Positions 6,753 through 13,782 of a DNA stretch of 13,785 bases are shown here, piece after piece. Numbering within the stretch: position 1 is the stretch's first letter; each line of letters starts with the position of its first letter. The DNA is from Bathymodiolus brooksi thiotrophic gill symbiont. GTDB taxonomy: Bacteria > Pseudomonadota > Gammaproteobacteria > PS1 > Pseudothioglobaceae. The notes under the pieces are model-generated. The model ran no database searches and was not told the DNA's origin. It saw only the letters and a program-made list of their open reading frames with translations. The translations under genes and the position numbers were made by a program. The DNA lies in contig NZ_CAHJWD020000269.1 of the NCBI RefSeq assembly GCF_903642095.1, positions 1 to 13,785 on the forward strand. Direction: 5' to 3'.

Positions 6753-7578
6753 TTTTCAATTGTTGATAATGGTGATAGACGCATTCCCAATAGTTGCCAA
6801 CTTTTCCATGGTTTACGGCTTGGTCGTCTATTTGAGTAACGGGCATTATTTCACGAGTAGAGCTGGAAATCCACACCTCATCAGCGTTTAACAACGCATC
6901 AACAGTAAACGCCGATTCATTAGCAGACAATTTACAAGCCAGTGCACTTTCTAATACCAAATCTCGGGTAACACCCGAAAGGATGTTTTTACTAGCAGGG
7001 TGTGTAAATAAAATACCTGCTTTAATCATAAACACATTTGAGGTTGCACCTTCGGTAACAATATTGTCTCGATGTAAAATAATTTCCTCCACTTGGTTTT
7101 CTTTGGCGTTTTGAGCATACAATACATTTGCCAATAGCGAAGTGGCTTTAATATCGCATCGAGACCAGCGAATATCAGCTTGTGTAATAACACTAACGCC
7201 TTTTTCTAGCGTGTGTTTGGTTTTCGTTATAAGTGGATTTGATTCAATATATACAGTAGGAATTAGTGTGTCAAAACTGTGTTTTCTTTGAGTATCCGCA
7301 CCACGAGTAATTTGTAAATAAAGCGATTGATTTTCTGATTGAGAATAGCCCAATAATTGATTGAGAATTTTTTGCCACTCACTATTTGAATAAGGATTAG
7401 ATATTTTTATTGCATCCAAGCTGTTTTGCAAGCGTTTTAGGTGTGCGTCAAGGCGAAATAACTTACCTTGATAAGTTGGAATAACTTCATACACACCATC
7501 GCCAAACAAAAAACCTCTATCCATTACTGAGATAGAGGCTTGTTTTTTCGCAATAAAATTGCCGTTAAGATAAACCAT
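6745..7578 (-). CDS. dat: D-amino acid aminotransferase (class IV, PLP)
   Basis: A fold-type IV PLP enzyme that moves the amino group between D-amino acids and 2-oxo acids, typically D-Ala + 2-oxoglutarate to D-Glu + pyruvate. The 277 residues include YLNGNFIAKKQASISVMDRG and FGDGVYEV at the N-terminus, RLDAHLKRL (42-50), the PLP lysine in CDIKATSLLANVL (K144), VTEGATSNVF with E176, and LSGVTRDLVLE. The length matches Bacillus D-amino acid transaminase (about 280), whose K145 and E177 correspond. Branched-chain or aminodeoxychorismate enzymes of the same class are the alternatives, but the start and PLP region fit the D-specific type best. The ATG shares one base with the dacA stop (TAATG), placing it directly behind the enzyme that releases D-Ala. 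Confidence 0.88.
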   Translation of the reverse strand: MVYLNGNFIAKKQASISVMDRGFLFGDGVYEVIPTYQGKLFRLDAHLKRLQNSLDAIKISNPYSNSEWQKILNQLLGYSQSENQSLYLQITRGADTQRKHSFDTLIPTVYIESNPLITKTKHTLEKGVSVITQADIRWSRCDIKATSLLANVLYAQNAKENQVEEIILHRDNIVTEGATSNVFMIKAGILFTHPASKNILSGVTRDLVLESALACKLSANESAFTVDALLNADEVWISSSTREIMPVTQIDDQAVNHGKVGNYWECVYHHYQQLKND

Positions 7579-8705
7579 TAAAACCTAATTTTATCAAGCA
7601 TGCGTGAAAAGAAACCAGATTTAGGTGCATTTTCAAGTGCAATAATAGGGAGTTTTATAAGATTTTCACCTTCAAATTTAATGATTAAGTGTCCAATATT
7701 GTCTCCTGTGCTAATGGGTGTTGTTAAATCGGTATTTAACTCAATAACTTGTTGGGTTAATTTGTATTGCCCACGAGATAGGGTAATGGTTTTCGAGGTT
7801 TTAAATCCAACTTTAATTTCCGCTTTGGTTGAGCCAGAAATAGCTATTTTTTGATTAATTTTGCTTATTTTTTGAGTTTCAAAAAAACGGAAACCGTAAT
7901 CTAAAATAGTTTGTGTTTGTGAGGCTCTTGCTTGTGTGCTAGTTGAGCCAAGCACTACAGAAATCAAACGCATATTCACGCGTTTAGCGCTGGCAACTAA
8001 GTTATAACCCGCTTTTTTGGTATAACCTGTTTTTAATCCATCAACGGTGTGGTCGCTCCATAATAACTTATTGCGATTAGGCTGCTTGATACCGTGATAA
8101 GTAAATTCTTTTTGCGAATACCATTTGTAAAATTTTGGAAAATCGCGAATGGTTGCTGAGGAAAGTATAGCCATATCTCTGGCGGTGGTGTGTTGATTTT
8201 TGTGTGGCAAACCTGAGGCGTTTTCAAAGCGGGAATTTTTCATCCCAAGCTCTTTGGCGTATTCATTCATATAGGTGGCAAAAGTGCCTTCGGTGCCAGC
8301 AATATGCTCGGCTAATGCTACGGCTGAATCGTTGCCTGACTGGATAATCATACCTTTGAGCAGTGTTTCAAGTTTAATGGACTTGCCCACTTCAACAAAA
8401 CTTTTTGAGCCACCCGTTTTCCACGCTTTTTTACTGATTCGCACTTCATCGTTTAATTTAACTCTACCATCTTTAATCAGTTGAAATACCACATAAGCGG
8501 TCATTAACTTGGTCAAACTTGCTGGTGAGCGTTTTTTATCAGGCTTGTTTGAAGCAATAATGGCACCTGAATTATGGTCTAATACAATATAGGCTACTGC
8601 ATTAATTGATGGGGGTTTGGGGGTGATAAAAATAGCCGCTTGTGTGTTTAGCGACAAGGTGGCAAAAGCAATAAGGGCGAACAAGGATAAAGATTTTTTT
8701 TTCAT
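7578..8705 (-). CDS. dacA: D-alanyl-D-alanine carboxypeptidase (PBP5/6 type)
   Basis: Removes the terminal D-Ala from murein pentapeptides in the periplasm, limiting cross-linking. The 375 residues comprise a signal peptide (1-23, cut likely after TQA), the transpeptidase domain with the three active-site motifs S63-L-T-K66, S123-G-N125 and K225-T-G227, and a C-terminal beta-rich PBP5_C domain (about 270-360). It ends with an amphipathic FFSRMLDKIRF helix, the membrane anchor typical of PBP5. Length is normal for the family (E. coli DacA 403, DacC 400). The start codon is followed at once by A9 (see findings), encoding Lys 2-4. It is 6 bases downstream of mltB with no clear Shine-Dalgarno. 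The family's usual neighbour rlpA is missing between the two. Confidence 0.95.
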   Translation of the reverse strand: MKKKSLSLFALIAFATLSLNTQAAIFITPKPPSINAVAYIVLDHNSGAIIASNKPDKKRSPASLTKLMTAYVVFQLIKDGRVKLNDEVRISKKAWKTGGSKSFVEVGKSIKLETLLKGMIIQSGNDSAVALAEHIAGTEGTFATYMNEYAKELGMKNSRFENASGLPHKNQHTTARDMAILSSATIRDFPKFYKWYSQKEFTYHGIKQPNRNKLLWSDHTVDGLKTGYTKKAGYNLVASAKRVNMRLISVVLGSTSTQARASQTQTILDYGFRFFETQKISKINQKIAISGSTKAEIKVGFKTSKTITLSRGQYKLTQQVIELNTDLTTPISTGDNIGHLIIKFEGENLIKLPIIALENAPKSGFFSRMLDKIRF

Positions 8706-8711
8706 AATTTT

Positions 8712-9737
8712 TTAGTGAGTATTTAAAGTAAATTGTTGTTTTAATTTGGCTGATAATTGATAAGCAACCATTGCATATCTATTGTCGTGATTATAACGAG
8801 TTAATATATAAAAATTCCAAAATGTGAGCCAAGTTTCGTCATTTTTTTTCTGTCGAAGGCGAATAAATGCCAATTTGGTTTTATTATTAATGTCTTCGTC
8901 TATATCAAATCCTTTATTACGCCAATACTTGGCATTTTTTTTTGGCTTAGAATTAGAGCGCTTAGCATGTTTTAGATGACGGGTTTTTAAGGAAATAGGG
9001 CGTGCAATTTCCCCAAAGTCGTGCCAGTGATGCTTATCAAAGTAATTGGCAATTGAGCCAATGGCATCAACAGGGTTTGAGAATAAGTCAATTTTTCCAT
9101 CTTGATTAAAGTCAACGGCATAGTAGCGATACGAACTGGCAATAAATTGCGGAAAACCCATTGCCCCTGCGTATGAACCGCTAACGCTCAAAGGTGCGAT
9201 AGAGTTTTCACGGGTCATAAGTAAAAATTGTTCTAATTCTTTTTGATAAAAAGTGCGACGGCGGTAATTACCAAATGCGCGTTTCACCAAAGTTTCAAAT
9301 GTTGGGTGCGTGCCTTTTTTGTTGCCGTAGTCAGTTTCTATACCGAGAATGGCAACAATAACTTCGGCTGGAACATGGTAAGTTTGCTCCGCACGCTCTA
9401 GCACTTTTAGATTGTCTTGCCAGAATTTAATGCCATCTTTAATGCGTTGTTCAGTAATAAATAGGTCTTTATATTTGCTCCATAACATTGTCGGTTTTTT
9501 GGTGCGTTTGGTTTTATCAGTCGGTTTTTTTGTTGTGGATTTATCGGCAACGATAAACTCAATAGTGGAAAAGATAAATTGTAAATTTTCTCTATTAAAA
9601 TGATGTTTTTTCACCATTTTTTCAATGAAATTTTGCGTCATTTTAAAATTTGTGGCTGGCACTTTTTTCCCTTCTAAAGATAAGCAACTGCTTGATATTA
9701 GCGTTAGGAACAACATAAGTAAAATAGATTTTTTCAT
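8712..9737 (-). CDS. mltB: Lytic murein transglycosylase B
   Basis: Cuts the MurNAc-GlcNAc bond of murein in the periplasm, giving 1,6-anhydroMurNAc ends. The 341 residues show a hydrophobic N-terminal signal (1-17), a helical segment FIEKMVKKHHFNRENLQFIF, a Lys/Thr-rich linker (65-83) and the catalytic core: LGIETDYG with catalytic Glu 134, FGNYRRRTFYQKELEQFLL, SGSYAGAMGFPQFIASSYR, then an EF-hand-like calcium loop DFNQDGKIDLF as in E. coli Slt35, and VDAIGSIANYF. The C-terminal WNFYILTRYNHDNRYAMVAYQL is the family end. Cys18 could be lipidated, but the box before it (SSSC, no Leu at -3) is poor, so a lipoprotein is uncertain. It starts 3 bases after the rodA stop with no visible Shine-Dalgarno. 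Confidence 0.95.
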   Translation of the reverse strand: MKKSILLMLFLTLISSSCLSLEGKKVPATNFKMTQNFIEKMVKKHHFNRENLQFIFSTIEFIVADKSTTKKPTDKTKRTKKPTMLWSKYKDLFITEQRIKDGIKFWQDNLKVLERAEQTYHVPAEVIVAILGIETDYGNKKGTHPTFETLVKRAFGNYRRRTFYQKELEQFLLMTRENSIAPLSVSGSYAGAMGFPQFIASSYRYYAVDFNQDGKIDLFSNPVDAIGSIANYFDKHHWHDFGEIARPISLKTRHLKHAKRSNSKPKKNAKYWRNKGFDIDEDINNKTKLAFIRLRQKKNDETWLTFWNFYILTRYNHDNRYAMVAYQLSAKLKQQFTLNTH

Positions 9738-9740
9738 TGG

Positions 9741-10883
9741 CTAAAATTGAGATAAATAACTGGGAGTTTGGTGTTTGCGAATGGACATAATAATACCAAA
9801 ACTTGCGAACAAGGTAATTAATGATGAACCACCATAACTAATCAACGGTAACGGCACACCAACCACAGGCAATAAGCCTGATACCATACCGATATTGACA
9901 AACATATAAGTAAAGAAAATAAGCGTTAAACTGGCGCCTAATAACTTAGAAAAAGTGTCTTCCGATTCAAAAGAAATAATAAAACAACGCCAAATAATCA
10001 AACTGTAAAGACAGAGCAAGAACAACACCCCTAAAAACCCTAATTCTTCCGCAATTACTGCAAAAATAAAGTCAGTGGCATGCTCGGGTAAAAAATTTAA
10101 TTGAGATTGAGACCCTTGCTCAATGCCTTTACCTAGCAAGCCTCCAGAGCCAATGGCAATTTTAGATTGTAAGATGTGATAGCCAGCACCGAGTGGGTCT
10201 AAACTTGGGTCAATCATGGTTAAAATGCGTTTTTTTTGATATGTCATTAATAAATAATGCCAAGCAACATAACCGCCGCCAATAATGAACGCACCAATTG
10301 CACCGAAATTAAGCCAATTGTTATGCCGAATAATCTGAATACGAACACCTGAGAAAAATAACACATAAGCGCCACTGGCACCGATAAGTAACGAAGTGCC
10401 TAAATCAGGCTGCTTGGCAATTAACAAAACAATGGTCGTAATGGCAGCAATTGAGATAAATATAGGCAAAAGTTTTGGCGGTAATGTTTTTTCACTAAGG
10501 ATTGAAGCGATGGCAATCGGCATAATGATTTTCATCAATTCTGAGGGCTGGAAACGCATAAAGCCCAAATCCAGCCATCGCTGAGCACCACCACTACTAG
10601 AGCCAAATAATAGCACCAGTAATAGCAAAAAAATACCAAACAACATAAAATAAGGTGAATAACGCCTGAGCAAGTAAGGGGGGATTTGTGCAATCACCAG
10701 CATCACGCCAATAGCCAGCACAAAGTGTAGAATTTGTTTATAAATTAAGTGCATGGATTCAGAGGCACTATAAAGCATTAGCAATCCAAAGGCACTGGTT
10801 CCCATTAAAATTAAAAATAAAAGCGTGTCCATTTTAAAATAATGCCAAAAATGGCGAACTTCGGCTAGTAATGTGCGTTTCAT
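9741..10883 (-). CDS. rodA: Rod-shape determining protein RodA (SEDS glycosyltransferase)
   Basis: The SEDS-family polymerase that extends glycan strands from lipid II during cylinder growth, with PBP2 as partner. The 380 residues are mostly membrane segments (about ten helices: roughly 21-40, 50-67, 78-94, 115-130, 138-157, 164-180, 192-210, 274-292, 310-335, 340-365). SEDS signatures: SSGGAQRWLDLGFMRFQPSE (96-115), KQPDLGTS (157-164), and FLPEHATDFIFAVIAEELG (265-283) whose Asp271 matches the essential Asp262 of E. coli RodA, then PLISYGGSS near the end. The start ATG overlaps the upstream gene's stop (ATGA). Its partner gene mrdA (PBP2), which normally precedes rodA, is not in the window; an Mth938-like gene occupies that place. 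Confidence 0.96.
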   Translation of the reverse strand: MKRTLLAEVRHFWHYFKMDTLLFLILMGTSAFGLLMLYSASESMHLIYKQILHFVLAIGVMLVIAQIPPYLLRRYSPYFMLFGIFLLLLVLLFGSSSGGAQRWLDLGFMRFQPSELMKIIMPIAIASILSEKTLPPKLLPIFISIAAITTIVLLIAKQPDLGTSLLIGASGAYVLFFSGVRIQIIRHNNWLNFGAIGAFIIGGGYVAWHYLLMTYQKKRILTMIDPSLDPLGAGYHILQSKIAIGSGGLLGKGIEQGSQSQLNFLPEHATDFIFAVIAEELGFLGVLFLLCLYSLIIWRCFIISFESEDTFSKLLGASLTLIFFTYMFVNIGMVSGLLPVVGVPLPLISYGGSSLITLFASFGIIMSIRKHQTPSYLSQF

Positions 10884-11242
10884 AGTAGCAATAGCCCAAC
10901 CAATCTGGCATCGGATAATAATAAATTAAAACTACGGCAAGCCGATTCATTGCTCATGCTTTCAATCCCGATGCCCATTTGCTGAATAGCAATTTGTTGT
11001 TGTGGGTCTAAAAACTTGCCAGTTTTTCCAGTGCCAACAATCAATAAATTAATATCATTCTTTGAACTGAGTGGGAATAGCGTCATTTTATCCAGTTTTT
11101 CCAGCGTTAAATTGGGGGTTTTTGTGTAATAGTTGGACGAGATAAAGCAAGGTATTGACAATGTTGTATGCGACAAAACAACGGTATTGTTATTTACAGA
11201 AATAATGCTGTTATTATTATTGTCTTGCTGATTAAATTCCAT
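10880..11242 (-). CDS. Mth938-like domain protein (DUF498)
   Basis: A 120-residue cytoplasmic protein of the DUF498/Mth938 family, whose bacterial role is unknown; the human relatives are AAMDC and NDUFAF3. The C-terminal half carries the family signature: LLIVGTGKTGKFLDPQQQ, GIGIESMSNESACRSFNLLL and a closing ARLVGLLLL strand. The N-terminal 20 residues are rich in Asn and Gln (QQDNNNN, NNN), a local composition oddity. The ATG at 11242 has AAGGA eight bases upstream. It is the first gene of the murein run, overlapping rodA by 4 bases, so it is probably cotranscribed; whether it has a cell-wall role is not shown. The family call is good. Confidence 0.82.
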   Translation of the reverse strand: MEFNQQDNNNNSIISVNNNTVVLSHTTLSIPCFISSNYYTKTPNLTLEKLDKMTLFPLSSKNDINLLIVGTGKTGKFLDPQQQIAIQQMGIGIESMSNESACRSFNLLLSDARLVGLLLL

Positions 11243-11293
11243 GAAAACAATCCTTAATTAGGTTTATGAAAAAAAGGCCTCAAATTGTGTTTA

Positions 11294-11299
11294 ATTATA
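11294..11299 (-). promoter_or_regulatory. Candidate -10 of the Mth938-like/rodA/murein operon
   Basis: A perfect TATAAT on the minus strand about 50 bases upstream of the first ATG, in the only sizeable spacer before the seven-gene run. No convincing -35 hexamer is seen at 16-18 bases, so confidence is limited. It is divergent from the sel1-gltX promoter. Confidence 0.4.
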
Positions 11300-11319
11300 C
11301 CCAAACAACATTCAATAAC

Positions 11320-11349
11320 TTGTGCGTGTGAATCTTGTAAAATTATAAT
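11320..11349 (+). promoter_or_regulatory. Candidate promoter of the Sel1-gltX operon
   Basis: TTGTGC (11320-11325) and TATAAT (11344-11349) are 18 bases apart. Transcription would start near 11356, leaving about 16 bases before the Sel1 ATG at 11372. The -10 is perfect, the -35 weak. Confidence 0.45.
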
Positions 11350-11371
11350 TTTTTTAAAAAATGATAAAATT

Positions 11372-11824
11372 ATGTTAAATTCTAATGAAACCGATGCTTT
11401 TAGTGCAGACTTAACCAGTGGGGTCGCTGCTTTTGATTCCAAAAATTTTTCAATGGCTTACCAATTGTTAGCACCACTTGCCGCACAAGGCAGTGCTGAA
11501 AGCCTGTGGCGACTTGGAATGATGCAGATGAATGGATTAGGAATGGTGGAAAATCAACCCTTGGGATTTGAAAATTTTATGAAAGCAGCCGAGCAAGAGC
11601 ATGCATTTGCACACCATATGATTGCAGTGGCATATATGACTGGCGAAGGTGTTGAAAAAGATATTATTAAAGCGATTGAGTGGTTTGAAAAAGCAGCTGA
11701 ATATGGGCTTCAAGGTGCGATGTATGCCCTTGGAATGTTGTATGAAGATGGCAAGGAAGTTGAAAAAAACTTAGAAAAAACACAGTATTGGTATGATTTA
11801 GCAGCCAAGGCGGACGACTCGTGA
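11372..11824 (+). CDS. Sel1-repeat (SLR, TPR-like) protein
   Basis: A 150-residue helical-repeat protein; Sel1 repeats usually serve as protein-protein scaffolds, and the partner is unknown. Three repeats are visible: about 41-76 (ESLWRLGMMQMNGLGMVENQ, AAEQEHAFA), 77-112 (AHHMIAVAYMTGEGVEKD, AIEWFEKAAEYG) and 113-147 (GAMYALGMLYEDGKEVEKN, TQYWYDLAAK). There is no signal peptide or membrane segment, so it is probably cytoplasmic. I chose the ATG at 11372, not the in-frame ATG at 11285, because the earlier stretch overlaps the promoter region and lacks protein-like composition. No Shine-Dalgarno is visible; a five-codon frame (11361-11378) overlaps the start. It overlaps gltX by 4 bases (GTGA), suggesting coupled translation. 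Confidence 0.85.
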   Translation: MLNSNETDAFSADLTSGVAAFDSKNFSMAYQLLAPLAAQGSAESLWRLGMMQMNGLGMVENQPLGFENFMKAAEQEHAFAHHMIAVAYMTGEGVEKDIIKAIEWFEKAAEYGLQGAMYALGMLYEDGKEVEKNLEKTQYWYDLAAKADDS

Positions 11825-13197
11825 AATCAAGATTTGCCCCTTCTCCGACAGGTTATTTGCACATTGGTGGTGCACGCACTGCTTTGTTTGCTTGGGCTTT
11901 TGCCAAAAAACAGCAGGGTCAATTTGTCCTGCGTATTGAAGATACTGATACAGAACGCTCTACACAAGCTTCCGTTGATGCTATTTTGGACGGTATGAAT
12001 TGGTTAGGATTGGATTACGATGAAGAGCCATTTTACCAAACTCAGCATTTTGAGCGTTATAAAGCCGTTATTCAGCAGTTATTAGAGGAAGATAAGGCTT
12101 ATTATTGCGAGTGTTCAAAAGAACGATTGAACAATCTGAGAGAAACCTTAATGGAAAAAGGTGAAAAGGCTATGTATGACGGCTGTTGTAGGGACAAAAA
12201 ATTATCATCAGGTGCCCACAAAGTTGTGCGTTTTAAAAATCCAATAGGCGGCACAGTGGCTTTTAAGGATGCAGTAAAAGGCAAAATCTCTATTGCCAAT
12301 AAAGAGTTAGATGATTTGATTATTGCCCGCAGCGACGGCACACCGACTTATAATTTAACCGTTGTGGTTGATGATCATGATATGGCAATTAGCCATGTGA
12401 TTCGTGGTGATGACCATATTAATAATACACCGAGGCAAATTAATCTATATCAAGCATTAGGCTGGACTTTGCCAGAATTTGCACATTTGCCTATGATTTT
12501 GGGTAGTGACGGTGCTCGTTTGTCAAAACGCCATGGTGCAGTGAGTGTGATGGCGTATCGGGATGCGGGTTTTTTGCCAGAAGCTTTGTTGAATTATTTG
12601 GTGCGTTTAGGCTGGTCATATGGCGATCAAGAGATATTTTCACTGGAAGAAATTATTGCGTTATTTGATTTAAAAGATATTAATAAAGCACCTGCCAGTT
12701 TTAACGAAGAGAAATTATTGTGGCTTAATCAAGACTATATCAAGAATGCCACACCCGAGCATTTAATTCAACATTTAAATTGGCATTTACACAATCAAAA
12801 AGTTGATACTAACAACGGAGCAGATTTATCCTTAGTTGTTAAGTTGTTGCAAGATCGTTCAAAAACACTAGTAGAAATGGTTGCGGGGCTAAAGATGTTT
12901 TATCAAGATTTTGAAGAATTTGATAAAAAACTTGCCAACAAGCACTTTAAAAATAAAGTGCCACTTGAATCTTTATTAGAAAAATTAACCCAACTTGATA
13001 CTTGGCAAGCAGATGAAATTAAGTCTATTATTAAGCAAGTGTGCGATGAATTAGATATTGGCTTTGGCAAGGTAGGGCAGCCTTTTCGTTTGGCTTTAAG
13101 TGGTAATGGCAATGCAGGTAGTATTGATTTAGTGGCTGAGTTGATTGGCAAAAAAATAACATTAAAGCGTTTAGAAAAATCCATTGATTTTTTTTAA
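11821..13197 (+). CDS. gltX: Glutamyl-tRNA synthetase
   Basis: Attaches glutamate to tRNA(Glu) in the cytoplasm; a class Ic synthetase. The 458 residues start with FAPSPTGYLHIGGART (HIGH-like site H14-G17) and carry LRIEDTDTERS (37-47), IRGDDHINNTPRQ (195-207) and the KMSKS-like RLSKRHG (234-240), followed by the helical anticodon-binding part. The zinc site of E. coli GluRS (C98, C100, C125, H127) is C97, C99, C124 and D126 here, so the fourth ligand is changed. Translation begins with GTG overlapping the Sel1 stop. Many gammaproteobacteria have two gltX copies, one of which may also charge tRNA(Gln); this sequence alone does not say which this is. A weak AT-rich hairpin (13175-13192) plus a T-run overlaps the stop and may end transcription. 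Confidence 0.95.
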   Translation: MKSRFAPSPTGYLHIGGARTALFAWAFAKKQQGQFVLRIEDTDTERSTQASVDAILDGMNWLGLDYDEEPFYQTQHFERYKAVIQQLLEEDKAYYCECSKERLNNLRETLMEKGEKAMYDGCCRDKKLSSGAHKVVRFKNPIGGTVAFKDAVKGKISIANKELDDLIIARSDGTPTYNLTVVVDDHDMAISHVIRGDDHINNTPRQINLYQALGWTLPEFAHLPMILGSDGARLSKRHGAVSVMAYRDAGFLPEALLNYLVRLGWSYGDQEIFSLEEIIALFDLKDINKAPASFNEEKLLWLNQDYIKNATPEHLIQHLNWHLHNQKVDTNNGADLSLVVKLLQDRSKTLVEMVAGLKMFYQDFEEFDKKLANKHFKNKVPLESLLEKLTQLDTWQADEIKSIIKQVCDELDIGFGKVGQPFRLALSGNGNAGSIDLVAELIGKKITLKRLEKSIDFF

Positions 13198-13218
13198 AGA
13201 CAAATGAGAGTTAAAAAT

Positions 13219-13553
13219 ATGAAAGCAGGTGTTGATATACATTGAACAGCAGTAACAAGAACTTTCAGCATTAGCAGACCAATTAGGCGATGTGTTTGAT
13301 GTGGGTATCATTCTAATGAATAGCCCTGTCCTAGGGAGATGGCATAAGCGTCAACTCTCAGGCTACGCCAGAGATGAAAAAATTAGAACGCGCTTGAAAA
13401 TAGACAATGAAATCGCCAAATGCCTAATTATTTACCCCAATAAAGACAAGACAAGCAACGATTTATCCAACCTATGGAATGATGGCGAAGAAATACAAGG
13501 TTTTGTTGATTTTAAAAAAAATAGGTGTCAAACTACCAGTTTACCCCATCTGA
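13219..13553 (+). pseudogene. Decayed short gene, family not recognised
   Basis: A protein-like frame runs from about 13223 to the A8 run at 13514-13521 with segments such as QELSALADQLGDVFDVGIIL and GYARDEKIRTRLKIDNEIAK. Three lesions appear if an ancestral gene is rebuilt. First, one extra A after the ATG at 13219 (with GAGAG about 10 bases upstream) shifts out of MKQVLIYIEQQ. Second, TAA at 13253-13255 interrupts a Gln-rich stretch where CAA would fit. Third, losing one A of the A8 restores a plausible end, FKKIGVKLPVYPI, with TGA at 13551-13553, giving about 110 residues. Without repair, the longest frame starts at GTG 13292 and runs to 13627 through a palindromic repeat, giving an implausible tail. 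I do not recognise the family. The decay reading is an inference; the open segment itself is seen directly. Confidence 0.5.
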
Positions 13554-13574
13554 AAATAAAGATAACGGCGCAAA

Positions 13575-13639
13575 GTAGGGAAGGGTTTGTAACCCTTCCC
13601 AATAGCAAATTTAAGGATGGGTTATAAACCCATCCCTAC
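13575..13639. repeat. Paired-palindrome element (REP/MITE-like)
   Basis: A 65-base element with near-perfect outer symmetry: GTAGGGAAGGGTTTGTAACCC (21 bases at the left, 13575-13595) matches the reverse complement of 13619-13639 with two mismatches. Each half also folds alone: GGGAAGGGTT/AACCCTTCCC (10-bp stem, loop TGT, 13578-13600) and GGATGGGTT/AACCCATCC (9-bp stem, loop ATA, 13615-13635). Compensating differences between the two halves keep both stems perfect. Small paired palindromes of this form are typical of REP/BIME or MITE elements. Confidence 0.8.
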
Positions 13640-13752
13640 TTGTTAATGCCAAAATGGCTTACTTGTTACGGGAGCGATAATATAACAGTAATTTACTAAA
13701 AGCTATCATGCTACCTCATAAAACCCTTACCTAAAATAATCTCCTTCTACTC

Positions 13753-13782
13753 GCATTTACATAAAAATAAATGCTTTTTTTT
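13753..13782 (+). terminator. Intrinsic terminator-like hairpin at the right edge
   Basis: GCATTTA (13753-13759) and TAAATGC (13768-13774) form a 7-bp stem with an 8-base A-rich loop, followed by T8. The stem is AT-rich, so it is weak. It would end plus-strand transcription coming from the gltX side or an unseen gene. The preceding 13640-13752 holds nothing I recognise. Confidence 0.5.

Noticed and set aside
11285..11371. 29-residue N-terminal extension of the Sel1 protein from the ATG at 11285
   Set aside because: It would cover the TATAAT at 11344-11349, has odd Cys-rich then hydrophobic composition, and the Sel1 fold starts well after 11372.
13640..13752. Search for a tRNA or small gene; a 16-codon minus-strand frame MIAFSKLLLYYRSRNK
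   Set aside because: No cloverleaf or T-loop can be drawn, and the frame is too short with no support from its surroundings.
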